DNA from: Caldifarciminota bacterium
GTDB lineage: Bacteria > Hydrothermota > Tepidihabitantia > Tepidihabitantales > Tepidihabitantaceae
DNA: 7,457 nucleotides
Direction: 5' to 3'
Assembly: GCA_011049385.1 (NCBI GenBank)
Contig: DSBX01000248.1
Location: 1 to 7,457, forward strand
The notes beneath the pieces were generated by a model. That model was not told the DNA's origin, searched no databases, and was given only the letters and a program-made list of their open reading frames with translations. The position numbers and the translations under genes were made by a program. Positions 1 through 5,668 of the stretch are shown in pieces. Numbering within the stretch: position 1 is the first letter of the stretch; each line of letters opens with the position of its first letter.

Positions 1-128
1 AACTCGGGTTCGCGGTTGAAGATGCCGACGAAGAAGGACGGGAAGAGCAGGAACAGCGCGCCGGCGGTCGTGGTGATCCCGGTCGCGGCCAGCGCGCCCC
101 TGGTGACGACTTCGCGGACCCGGCCCGC
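1..128 (-). CDS. MATE-family efflux transporter, internal fragment (cut at both ends)
   Basis: In the minus-strand frame that reads AGRVREVVTRG and then a hydrophobic stretch (ALAATGITTTAGALFLLFPS, then FFVGIFNREPE), the peptide looks like the part of a MATE (multi-antimicrobial extrusion) Na+/H+-coupled exporter that follows a conserved GQALGAGR-type loop: a basic helix start, one transmembrane helix, then the '-LF-DPE-' loop. Spacing and the FN-EPE ending fit the second half of a roughly 450-residue MATE protein better than the first, but this is by eye. The frame runs off the window at position 1. It has no start here: going upstream it enters the era gene, in a different frame. No upstream part of a MATE gene exists in the window, so this is a 5'-truncated fragment fused next to era. 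About 42 residues are too few for a firm family call. Confidence 0.5.
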
Positions 129-907
129 TTCAGCGCCTGCCCGCCCCGGCCGATGACGATGCGCCGCTGTGATACCCGCTCGACGTAGACCACCGCCCGG
201 ACGTAATCCTTGCGGCCCGGCCGCTCGCAGAACTCCTCGACCAAAACCGTGGTCGAATAGGGTATCTCGTCGCGGTAGTGGAAGAAGAGCGCCTCGCGCA
301 CGAACTCGGCGACAAAGAACCGCTCCGGCTGTTCCGCGACCTGGTCCGGCGGGTAGAGCGGCGCACCCTCGGGCAGGGCCGCGACCACCGCCGCCTTCAG
401 GTCCTCCACGCCCTTGCCCTTGAGCGCGGAAATGAGGAAAACCGGCGTCGCCCCGGCGGCACCCGGACGCAGTCCGCCGGTGATTTCGGCCACCATCGCC
501 AGCAGGCGCTCGCTCGGGACCAGGTCAATCTTGTTGATTGCGACCAGCAGTCGCCGCCCGGTGCCGACCCGCCGCAACAGCTCCGGCTCGACCGGCCGAC
601 CCGCCTCGAAAAGCGCCAGTACCACGTCGGCATCGTGCAGGGCCCGCCCGACTTCCTGCCGCATCAACTCCTGGAGCTTGTACTTCGGCTCGAGCAGACC
701 GGGCGTGTCAACCAGCACCGCCTGGTGGCCCGGGCCGTTGAGAATGCCGAGCAGTCGGCGGCGCGTGGTCTGGGGCCGGGGCGTGGCGATCGAGAGCCGG
801 CGGCCGAGCAGGCGGTTGAGCAGGGTGCTCTTGCCGACGTTGGGCGCGCCGACCAGTGCGACGTAACCGGAGCGAAAGGCGGGGTCGGGCGTGTCCGGGC
901 CGTTCAA
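125..907 (-). CDS. era: GTPase Era, C-terminally truncated
   Basis: Era is an essential GTPase that binds the 3' end of 16S rRNA and helps 30S subunit maturation. The 261 residues readable here show the whole G domain: G1 GAPNVGKS (20-27), the Era switch I signature TPRPQTTR (42-49), G3 DTPG (67-70), G4 NKID (125-128) and G5 SAL (160-162). The Era linker (IPYSTTV) follows, then the start of the KH domain with its GxxG loop, GRGG (253-256). Era proteins are about 300 residues. The last roughly 40 residues of the KH domain (the 'E-R-DLE-L---V-L-L-V' part) are absent: after LKR the frame continues as meaningless Pro/Arg/Ser-rich sequence without a stop to position 1, while a MATE-like peptide appears in another frame. 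The start is TTG at 907, overlapping the accA TGA as TTGA, which implies translational coupling; no clear Shine-Dalgarno site is visible. Identity is sure. Whether the truncation is biological is not. Confidence 0.93.
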
Positions 908-1875
908 GAAGCGTAGGCGCCGAGTGAGGCCAGCCGCGCGATACGCTCGGCGACCAACTCCGAACCGGGCCGGCCGGCCAGGCGGCCCAGCGCGGCGAGG
1001 ACCGCCCGCTTGAGCCCGCGCGCGGCCTCATCCCAGTCGTGATGAGCGCCGCCCGGCGGCTCGGGCACGATCTCGTCAATGATGCCGAACTCGAGCAGGT
1101 CGGCCGCGGTCATCCGGAGCGCCCGGGCCGCGTCCGGGACCCGCTCCCGGTCGCGCCAGAGAATCGAGGCACAGCCCTCGGGCGATATCACCGAGTAGAC
1201 CGCGCTTTCCTGCATCATCACCCGGTCGCCGACCGCAATCGCCAGCGCGCCGCCCGAACCACCCTCGCCGATGACCGCGACAATGACCGGCACTTCCAGC
1301 AGTGACATCTCCCGGATGTTCCGCGCAATCGCCTCGGCCTGACCGCGCTCCTCGGCCCCGACGCCCGGGTACGCACCCTGGGTGTCCACCAGCGTCAGAA
1401 TCGGCACGCCGAACCGGGCCGCCATCTCCATCACCCGGAGCGCCTTGCGGTAGCCTTCGGGATGGGGCATGCCGAAGTTACGCCTGAGCTTGTCGCGCGT
1501 GTCGCGGCCCTTCTGCTCGCCGATGACCGCGAACCCGGCCTCGCCGATGCGCCCGAAGCCGGCCACGATTGCCGGGTCGTCGGCGAAGGCCCGGTCGCCG
1601 TGGAGCTCCGTGAAATCGGTGACCATCCGCTCGATGTAGTCGAGCGCGTTGGGCCGGCGCGGGTGCCGCGCGAGCTGGACGCGCTGCCAGTCGGTGAGGT
1701 TGGCGTAGAGCTTGCCCTTGAGCTTGTCCGCCTGTTCGCGCAGTCGGGCAACCTCGCCCTTCGCGCCGATGGCGGCGAGCTCCTCGATCCGGGTCAGGAC
1801 CTCGGCCAGCGGCTCCTCGAAGTCGAGCCACTGCTCGGCTGACGGACCCTTGCCTTCGGCCCTTGCGCCTGCGAT
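904..1875 (-). CDS. accA: Acetyl-CoA carboxylase carboxyltransferase subunit alpha
   Basis: AccA pairs with AccD to move the carboxyl group from biotin on AccB to acetyl-CoA, giving malonyl-CoA for fatty-acid synthesis in the cytoplasm. The protein is 323 residues with the start used here (E. coli AccA is 319). It aligns end to end with the family: LDFEEPL (17-23), RLREQADKLKGKLYANL (44-60), the QKGRDTRDKLRRNFGMP block (121-137), DTQGAYPG (164-171, usually DTPGAYPG), oxyanion-type glycines GEGGSGGA (203-210) and SPEGCASILW (231-240). Start choice: no in-frame ATG, GTG or TTG lies between the porV-like stop and the conserved N-terminus. The first in-frame ATG downstream is at 1626, inside the domain (residue 84), and the upstream ATG at 2112 lies deep inside the preceding gene. 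A GGAGG at 1886-1882 sits 6 nt before ATC 1875, so an AUC start is the best guess. CTG at 1893, overlapping the upstream TGA, is the alternative. No accD is visible in the window. Confidence 0.95.
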   Translation of the reverse strand: MAGARAEGKGPSAEQWLDFEEPLAEVLTRIEELAAIGAKGEVARLREQADKLKGKLYANLTDWQRVQLARHPRRPNALDYIERMVTDFTELHGDRAFADDPAIVAGFGRIGEAGFAVIGEQKGRDTRDKLRRNFGMPHPEGYRKALRVMEMAARFGVPILTLVDTQGAYPGVGAEERGQAEAIARNIREMSLLEVPVIVAVIGEGGSGGALAIAVGDRVMMQESAVYSVISPEGCASILWRDRERVPDAARALRMTAADLLEFGIIDEIVPEPPGGAHHDWDEAARGLKRAVLAALGRLAGRPGSELVAERIARLASLGAYAS

Positions 1876-1881
1876 GGTTTG

Positions 1882-1886
1882 CCTCC
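1882..1886 (-). promoter_or_regulatory. Shine-Dalgarno site of accA (decides the start)
   Basis: GGAGG on the minus strand lies just after the stop of the upstream barrel-protein gene and exactly 6 nt before the in-frame ATC at 1875-1873. This ideal spacing is the reason for choosing the unusual ATC over CTG at 1893, which has no purine-rich site in front of it. Confidence 0.55.
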
Positions 1887-1889
1887 GGC

Positions 1890-2765
1890 TCAGCGACCGT
1901 ACGCGAGCGACACCCGGTGCGCCGGGCCAAGCTCGTCGTTGAGCAGGGTCAGCGAGTAGTCGAACTCGAACCCGGCCGCACGCAGGCCGAGCCCGGCCGC
2001 CGGGCGGCCGACCATCTCCAGCCACTCGTAACCGGCACGCAGGAACGCCAGCCCGCTCCAGCCGCACTCCAGCCCGGCGGTCACGTTCGGCCTCTGCTCG
2101 TAGAAGAACCACGAGCCGTCCGCGGCCGCGCTCGCCTCGAAACCGCCGCCCAGCTCCCGCCGGTAGGCCGCGCCGAGCCGGGCCCGGACCGGCACGCGGA
2201 ACACCTCGCGCCGGTAGGCCGCGGTACGGGCGAAATCCACGACCGACGCGCCCAGCACCAGCCCGGTCAGGGGCCGGACGCGCACGCCGACGTCAACCCC
2301 GGGCGCAATCGCCTCCTCCTCGTGCACCTTGGTGTAGTAGAACCGGCCGGAAAGGCCGACGTCAACCATCGGCCCGAAAGAGCGGGCGAAGTTGATGTGC
2401 CCGGCCATCTCGACCGGGTGAAAGAGCCCCAGCGGGTCCTCGGTCGGCACATCCTCGCGATACTCGAAGGTCCCGGCCGAGAAACTCACCAGCCCGATGC
2501 CGACCGTGAAGATGCGGGCCTCACGCACGACGAAGAGCGACTGCTGGTGCGTGTCGAGCAGCCAGTTCACGTAGCCGGCCCGGACCGCGAAGCCGCCGAT
2601 GCCCGCACTGGCCGCCGGGTTCCAGACCATCGCCTGGGGCCCGACCGCCGAGGCCGCACCGACGTTGCCCATCCCGGACTCGCGGCCGCCGGGCAGAACC
2701 CGTAGCGACGAGAAACCGGCACTGCACACCGCAGCCGCTAGCGCCAGCAGGACCAGTGCCCGCAT
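1890..2765 (-). CDS. PorV/PorQ-like outer-membrane beta-barrel protein
   Basis: A 291-residue protein with a clear signal peptide (MRALVLLALAAAVCSAG, hydrophobic core at residues 4-14). The mature N-terminus has the segment LPGGRESGMGNVGAASAVGP, followed by Q-A-M-V-W-N-P-A-A. This 'G-R--GMG-A--A---G--A-YWNPA' pattern is the hallmark of PorV/PorQ and related UPF0164-type outer-membrane proteins. The rest is made of alternating hydrophobic/polar strands rich in Tyr, Phe and Gly, and it ends with a barrel-closing strand (HRVSLAYGR). In Bacteroidetes PorV is a shuttle and anchor of type IX secretion; in WOR-3-like lineages members are often simply predicted outer-membrane proteins, so a secretion role is inference. 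The ATG lies 3 nt after the upstream stop, with GAGGG 7 nt before it, which indicates one operon. Its stop lies next to accA. A link to the sorting-tail protein at 6029-7330 is possible but unproven. Confidence 0.75.
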   Translation of the reverse strand: MRALVLLALAAAVCSAGFSSLRVLPGGRESGMGNVGAASAVGPQAMVWNPAASAGIGGFAVRAGYVNWLLDTHQQSLFVVREARIFTVGIGLVSFSAGTFEYREDVPTEDPLGLFHPVEMAGHINFARSFGPMVDVGLSGRFYYTKVHEEEAIAPGVDVGVRVRPLTGLVLGASVVDFARTAAYRREVFRVPVRARLGAAYRRELGGGFEASAAADGSWFFYEQRPNVTAGLECGWSGLAFLRAGYEWLEMVGRPAAGLGLRAAGFEFDYSLTLLNDELGPAHRVSLAYGR

Positions 2766-2768
2766 CGC

Positions 2769-3890
2769 TCAGCCCTCGATGATCTCGACGTTGGCCCGGG
2801 GCAGGGTCACCCGGGTCTTGTCGTCCAGTTCGACCTCGAGCACCCTCGCCTTGGCCTCGGACTCCACCTGCCGAAGCTCGACCGGCAGGCCGGTCACCTT
2901 GCCGATGCGGCCGAACCCGGGCTCGCGGATTATCCGCACCAGCATCCCGGTCTCGAGCCCGCCCTCGGCCGCCGCCCGCGGCGCCACGCCGCCCTTGTCC
3001 TCGAGCGGGACGATGACCTCGGGCCGGATGACCCCGGCCCGGATCTGGGTTGCGCCGTTGCAGGACGCGGTCCGGCCCTCGAGCGACTTGAGCAGTTCAA
3101 AGGTCCGCTCCGCCATCCGCATCCGGCCGAAACCCTCGGTAACAATCAGCGTCAGCCCCTTCCTTTCGGAACCGGTGATGGCGACCCCGATGTCATAGCC
3201 CAGGAACTTGCGCAGGGTCGCATCCTCCACCCCGCCCGCGACCAGCGCCTTGGCCCCGACCGAAAGCGCCCGCTCAATCGCCTCCGGGATGATGAGCGAG
3301 CCGCCGACGACGATCCGGCCCCGGCAGTCCTCGGTGATGATCTCGGGAGTGAACGGCTCGTCCGGCGATTTGGCGACCACGTGGATGACCCCGCGCACCT
3401 CGCCGCCGACGCCGAAGATGCCCTGGATCATACTTGCCTCGGTCCGCACGACCACCCCCTCGCGCTCGATGACCTCGGTCACCTCGCCCTCGACGTAGGC
3501 GTCAACCTGCACCGGCTGGGGCGGCTCGCGCAGGATGACCTGGCCGGTAATCGCAGAGACGCTCTCGATCGAGCCGGTAATCGGCGACTTCACCTCGCTC
3601 TTGAACAGGCCGAACAGCCCCTTGGACCGGGCCATGACCTCGTCCTTCTCGATCTGGTCACCGGCCTTTTTGAGCATCAACTGCGGCACGTCCTCCGGCG
3701 GCGAGCCGAGCAGGCCGCCGACGTTGAGCGTCTGGACGTTGCCCGGGAGTTCGGTCCGGGCGACGATGTCGTCGCCTTTCACCCGCGCGCCCTTCGCGAC
3801 CTTCACCTCGCCGGGCAGGGGCAGGCGGCGTTCCTTGCTGACAACGGTATGGGCCGTAACCTTCAGGCCCGGGGTATATGCATGAGCCAT
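2769..3890 (-). CDS. Unknown protein with barrel-sandwich-like region and KOW-like C-terminus
   Basis: 373 residues, no signal peptide and no transmembrane segment, so probably cytoplasmic. Residues 21-50 and 73-123 contain two short beta segments with the look of barrel-sandwich/lipoyl-like hairpins (PGEVKVAKGARVKGDDIVA; VKSPITGSIESVSAITGQVI), but there is no lipoyl or biotin lysine motif. Residues 131-170 form a Gly/Val-rich beta region. Residues 191-270 look like an alpha/beta unit (GRIVVGGSLIIPEAIERALS; then GAKALVAGG; GLTLIVTEGFGRMRMAERTF). Residues 311-373 resemble a KOW/SH3-like barrel (GMLVRIIREPGFGRIGKVTG, then LPRANVEIIEG), a type found in nucleic-acid or ribosome binders. I do not recognise a named family and assign no function. 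The ATG at 3890 has no Shine-Dalgarno site; a promoter -10 box ends 8 nt upstream, so the mRNA is likely leaderless. It heads the minus-strand operon with the barrel protein, accA and era. Further upstream the frame stays open, but only into the divergent gene's shadow. Confidence 0.8.
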   Translation of the reverse strand: MAHAYTPGLKVTAHTVVSKERRLPLPGEVKVAKGARVKGDDIVARTELPGNVQTLNVGGLLGSPPEDVPQLMLKKAGDQIEKDEVMARSKGLFGLFKSEVKSPITGSIESVSAITGQVILREPPQPVQVDAYVEGEVTEVIEREGVVVRTEASMIQGIFGVGGEVRGVIHVVAKSPDEPFTPEIITEDCRGRIVVGGSLIIPEAIERALSVGAKALVAGGVEDATLRKFLGYDIGVAITGSERKGLTLIVTEGFGRMRMAERTFELLKSLEGRTASCNGATQIRAGVIRPEVIVPLEDKGGVAPRAAAEGGLETGMLVRIIREPGFGRIGKVTGLPVELRQVESEAKARVLEVELDDKTRVTLPRANVEIIEG

Positions 3891-3897
3891 AATAATG

Positions 3898-3925
3898 AGG
3901 ATATTGGACTGGCCGATACTGTCAA
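3898..3925 (-). promoter_or_regulatory. Sigma70-like promoter of the leftward operon, probably leaderless
   Basis: On the minus strand a perfect -35 box TTGACA (3925-3920) is followed, after 16 nt, by TATCCT (3903-3898, 4/6 match to TATAAT). Only 7 nt separate the -10 box from the ATG at 3890, which places the expected transcription start at or within a base or two of the start codon. There is no purine-rich ribosome binding site before the ATG, which agrees with a leaderless transcript. Confidence 0.6.
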
Positions 3926-4053
3926 ATGGCAAGCCCCGCCCTTGTGGATGCTCCTTTCCTGCTCCGCTGTCATCTGACCGCATCCTCCGGTGCCCGGTGC
4001 CCTGGTTTTCGCTCCTTCCGGCGCATCCCGGCCCCGGGTTTGACAGTCCAATA
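3902..4053. repeat. 10-bp inverted repeat shared by the two divergent promoters
   Basis: TATTGGACTG at 3902-3911 is the exact reverse complement of CAGTCCAATA at 4044-4053. Each copy lies in the spacer/-10 zone of its own promoter, in the same orientation relative to transcription, and each is preceded by TTGACAGT (directly joined on the plus strand; 6 nt apart on the minus strand). This is the layout of an operator or extended promoter element shared by two units. The regulator is unknown. Confidence 0.5.
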
Positions 4054-4070
4054 ACCAGCCTTACGATAAT
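4040..4070 (+). promoter_or_regulatory. Sigma70-like promoter of the ferritin-like operon
   Basis: A perfect -35 box TTGACA (4040-4045) is followed by TACGAT (4062-4067) with a 16-nt spacer, the same geometry as the leftward promoter, or alternatively by GATAAT (4065-4070) with a long 19-nt spacer. The start of transcription would fall around 4074-4078, leaving a short leader before the AGGAGG at 4093. Confidence 0.55.
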
Positions 4071-4092
4071 CTGTCCGCCCGACGCCCGATAC

Positions 4093-4098
4093 AGGAGG
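4093..4098 (+). promoter_or_regulatory. Strong Shine-Dalgarno site of the first ferritin-like gene
   Basis: AGGAGG stands 5 nt before the ATG at 4104. It fixes that start and shows that this organism uses ordinary Shine-Dalgarno initiation, in contrast to the likely leaderless gene at 3890. Confidence 0.8.
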
Positions 4099-4103
4099 AA
4101 AGC

Positions 4104-4589
4104 ATGGCACTCGGATACTCCGGCCCGGAAGTGATGGAAATGGCGGTTGAAACCGAACGCGGCGGCAAGCTCTTCTACGACTCGGTCGCCGAGACGACCG
4201 ACAACGAAGAACTGCGCCGGCTGTTCCGGTTCCTCGGCGAAGAAGAAGTCAAGCACATCGCGGTCTTCCGGGACATCGCCCGGTCCCTTACCGAACGCCC
4301 CGAAGAAATGCCCTACCACTGGGAAGAAGCCGTGCCCTACCTCGACGCCATCGTCAACTCGCGCTACTTCCTCGGTGGCGACAAGGCGCTCGCCCTCGCC
4401 CGCACCGCCACCACCCCCGAAGCGGCGATAACCCACGCGCTCGGCTTCGAAAAGGAAACCCTGCTCTTCTACACCGAACTGCTCAGCATGGTCGCCGAGC
4501 GCAACCGGCCCGCGCTCGAGCGACTCATCGCGGAAGAAAAGAGCCACGTCGTCCGCCTCACGCGACTACTGGACGAACTACCGCGCTGA
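4104..4589 (+). CDS. Ferritin-like (rubrerythrin-type) diiron protein 1
   Basis: 161 residues forming one four-helix bundle. All six ligands of a rubrerythrin-type diiron site are visible: E18 (seven before Y25), E48 and H51 in EEVKH, E116 (seven before Y123) in FEKETLLFY, and E145 and H148 in EEKSH. The middle (YLDAIVNSRYF, 79-89) matches the insert of small ferritin-like proteins found in anaerobes. There is no rubredoxin-type C-terminal Cys4 domain, so it is not a classic rubrerythrin. Members of this superfamily reduce peroxide or bind and oxidise iron; the exact substrate cannot be told here. It is the first gene of a three-gene operon, with the next ATG 3 nt after its stop. Glu codons are strongly biased to GAA (21 GAA to 3 GAG), unlike the GAG-rich minus-strand genes. 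Confidence 0.88.
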   Translation: MALGYSGPEVMEMAVETERGGKLFYDSVAETTDNEELRRLFRFLGEEEVKHIAVFRDIARSLTERPEEMPYHWEEAVPYLDAIVNSRYFLGGDKALALARTATTPEAAITHALGFEKETLLFYTELLSMVAERNRPALERLIAEEKSHVVRLTRLLDELPR

Positions 4590-4592
4590 GCC

Positions 4593-5144
4593 ATGGCCGA
4601 CCGCCAGCCGCCGGAGAACACCGAAAACCGGCCCGAAACACTGCGCGACCAGGCCGCCCTGCTCGAACTCGCGCTCGAAGCGGAAAAGGTCAGCCTCGAC
4701 CGCTACCTCGAGTGGGCCGACATTGCCCGCGACCCGGCGGGCAAGGGCGCCTTCGTCCGTCTCGCCCGCGACGAGTACCAGCACATGCGCTTCATCGAAC
4801 TGCACCTCAAGGCGCTGGCCCGGCAGGGCACCTGCTCGCCCTTCGAAGTCCCGCAGGGCAAGGTCGAGAAACTCGTCGCCCGGCTCGAGCGCCACGGACG
4901 CCTCGACGGCGGCCCGGCCGACCAGCCCGAACGCTACATACTCCAATCCGCGCTCGAATCCGAACTGCGTGCCGAGAAGTACTACACCGAACAGGCCGAG
5001 GCCGGCGGCCCGGTGGCCGGGCTCTACCGCCGGCTCGCCCGGGCCGAAAGCGCCCACGTCGCGCTCATCCGGGCCGAGATTGACCACATCGAGAAGACCG
5101 GCTTCTGGTTCGACTTCCCCGAATTCACGCTCGAAGGCGCCTGA
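4593..5144 (+). CDS. Ferritin-like diiron protein 2
   Basis: 183 residues with a polar N-terminal tail (about 18 residues) and then a four-helix bundle. The ligand set is complete: E31 (seven before Y38), E61 and H64 in DEYQH, E124 (seven before Y131) in ESELRAEKYY, and E152 and H155 in AESAH. Between the two helix pairs lies a linker with a lone Cys (C81) and the segment SPFEVPQGK. The C-terminal tail (KTGFWFDFPEF) is aromatic and acidic. It is clearly divergent from protein 1 and lacks protein 1's 'YL-A---SRYF' insert, so the two are different subfamilies rather than a recent duplication. There is no rubredoxin domain and no signal peptide. Translation is probably coupled to gene 1 (3-nt gap, weak own ribosome site). 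Role inferred: iron or peroxide handling. Confidence 0.85.
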   Translation: MADRQPPENTENRPETLRDQAALLELALEAEKVSLDRYLEWADIARDPAGKGAFVRLARDEYQHMRFIELHLKALARQGTCSPFEVPQGKVEKLVARLERHGRLDGGPADQPERYILQSALESELRAEKYYTEQAEAGGPVAGLYRRLARAESAHVALIRAEIDHIEKTGFWFDFPEFTLEGA

Positions 5145-5164
5145 CCGCACCCGCGGAGACAACG

Positions 5165-5668
5165 ATGAAACCCAGAGAATGCCTGCCCGTTGAGCAACTG
5201 CTCGAACGACTGACCGGCATCGAACGCGACGTCGCCGGTTTCTACGAACGCGCCCGCGACCTCGCCGGCCACGACGACGTCGGCCGGGCGTTCGCCGACC
5301 TCCACGCCCACCGGCAGGACAGCGCCGCGCTCGTCGGCCGGATGTGTGACAAGCTCAAGTGCGGCGAAGAGGTCACCGACAACGCCTCCGACGAAGACCT
5401 GCACTTCCTCACCGCGCTCATCGAAGGCGGCTTCTACCGCAGTGCGGGACGGCCCGCGGAACTCGCCGAGCCCGGCCTCGCAACCGCTCATCTTCTCGAC
5501 AACGCGGTCAAACTCGAAAAGGACCTTCTCCTCTTCTACCTCAAGTTCCACGGCCTCAGTTGTATCGAACACCGGCCGCTCTTCTCCGAACTCATCCAGC
5601 GCGGCCAGAAACACATCGGCACGCTCCAGCAACTCCGCGCCCGGCTCTTCCCCAAGCCCGGCCGCTGA
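5165..5668 (+). CDS. Ferritin-like protein 3 with degenerate diiron site
   Basis: 167 residues, same architecture as protein 1, including the middle 'FLTALIEGGFYR' segment and the third helix KLEKDLLLFY. Ungapped alignment of the helices to protein 1 keeps E20 (seven before Y27), E118 (seven before Y125) and H150. It replaces the helix-2 Glu by R50, the helix-2 His by S53 and the helix-4 Glu by G147. So three of six iron ligands are gone, and a normal diiron centre is unlikely. H47, H49 and D52 lie nearby and could bind another metal. Cysteines at 6, 61, 66 (CX4C) and 133 are extra to proteins 1 and 2. GGAGA lies 5 nt before the ATG, so it has its own ribosome site 20 nt after the previous gene. 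It may be a structural or regulatory partner of the two active paralogues; this is inference. Confidence 0.82.
   Translation: MKPRECLPVEQLLERLTGIERDVAGFYERARDLAGHDDVGRAFADLHAHRQDSAALVGRMCDKLKCGEEVTDNASDEDLHFLTALIEGGFYRSAGRPAELAEPGLATAHLLDNAVKLEKDLLLFYLKFHGLSCIEHRPLFSELIQRGQKHIGTLQQLRARLFPKPGR

Larger units (their letters stand above)
3891..4103. other. Divergent intergenic regulatory region
   Basis: These 213 bp separate the leftward operon from the rightward ferritin-like operon. They contain one sigma70-like promoter on each strand and a shared 10-bp element in inverted orientation. The core (about 3930-4030) is C-rich and no believable ORF is present in it. Open frames across it on either strand are extensions of neighbouring genes or shadows. 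Confidence 0.7.

Noticed and set aside
278..916. Long plus-strand ORF across the era gene
   Set aside because: It mirrors era on the other strand; Arg/Gln/Gly-rich composition without domain features, as is typical for antisense frames in GC-rich DNA.
1893..2112. accA start at ATG 2112
   Set aside because: It would add about 79 Arg-rich residues read antiphase through the end of the barrel-protein gene; AccA homologues start close to LDFEEPL.
1863..2705. 280-residue plus-strand ORF opposite the barrel-protein gene
   Set aside because: Shadow of the PorV-like gene, which has a signal peptide, family motif and operon spacing. The plus-strand product has none of these.
2599..3198. Plus-strand ORF opposite the KOW-tailed protein
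   Set aside because: Low-complexity Ser/Arg/Pro product overlapping two well-supported minus-strand genes.
3891..4547. N-terminal extension of the KOW-tailed protein beyond ATG 3890
   Set aside because: The extension would cover the divergent promoters and the whole first ferritin-like gene antisense. ATG 3890 fits the start of the conserved part and the promoter position.
4104..4589. Classic rubrerythrin
   Set aside because: The bundle and ligands fit, but the C-terminal rubredoxin domain with its two CxxC pairs is absent.
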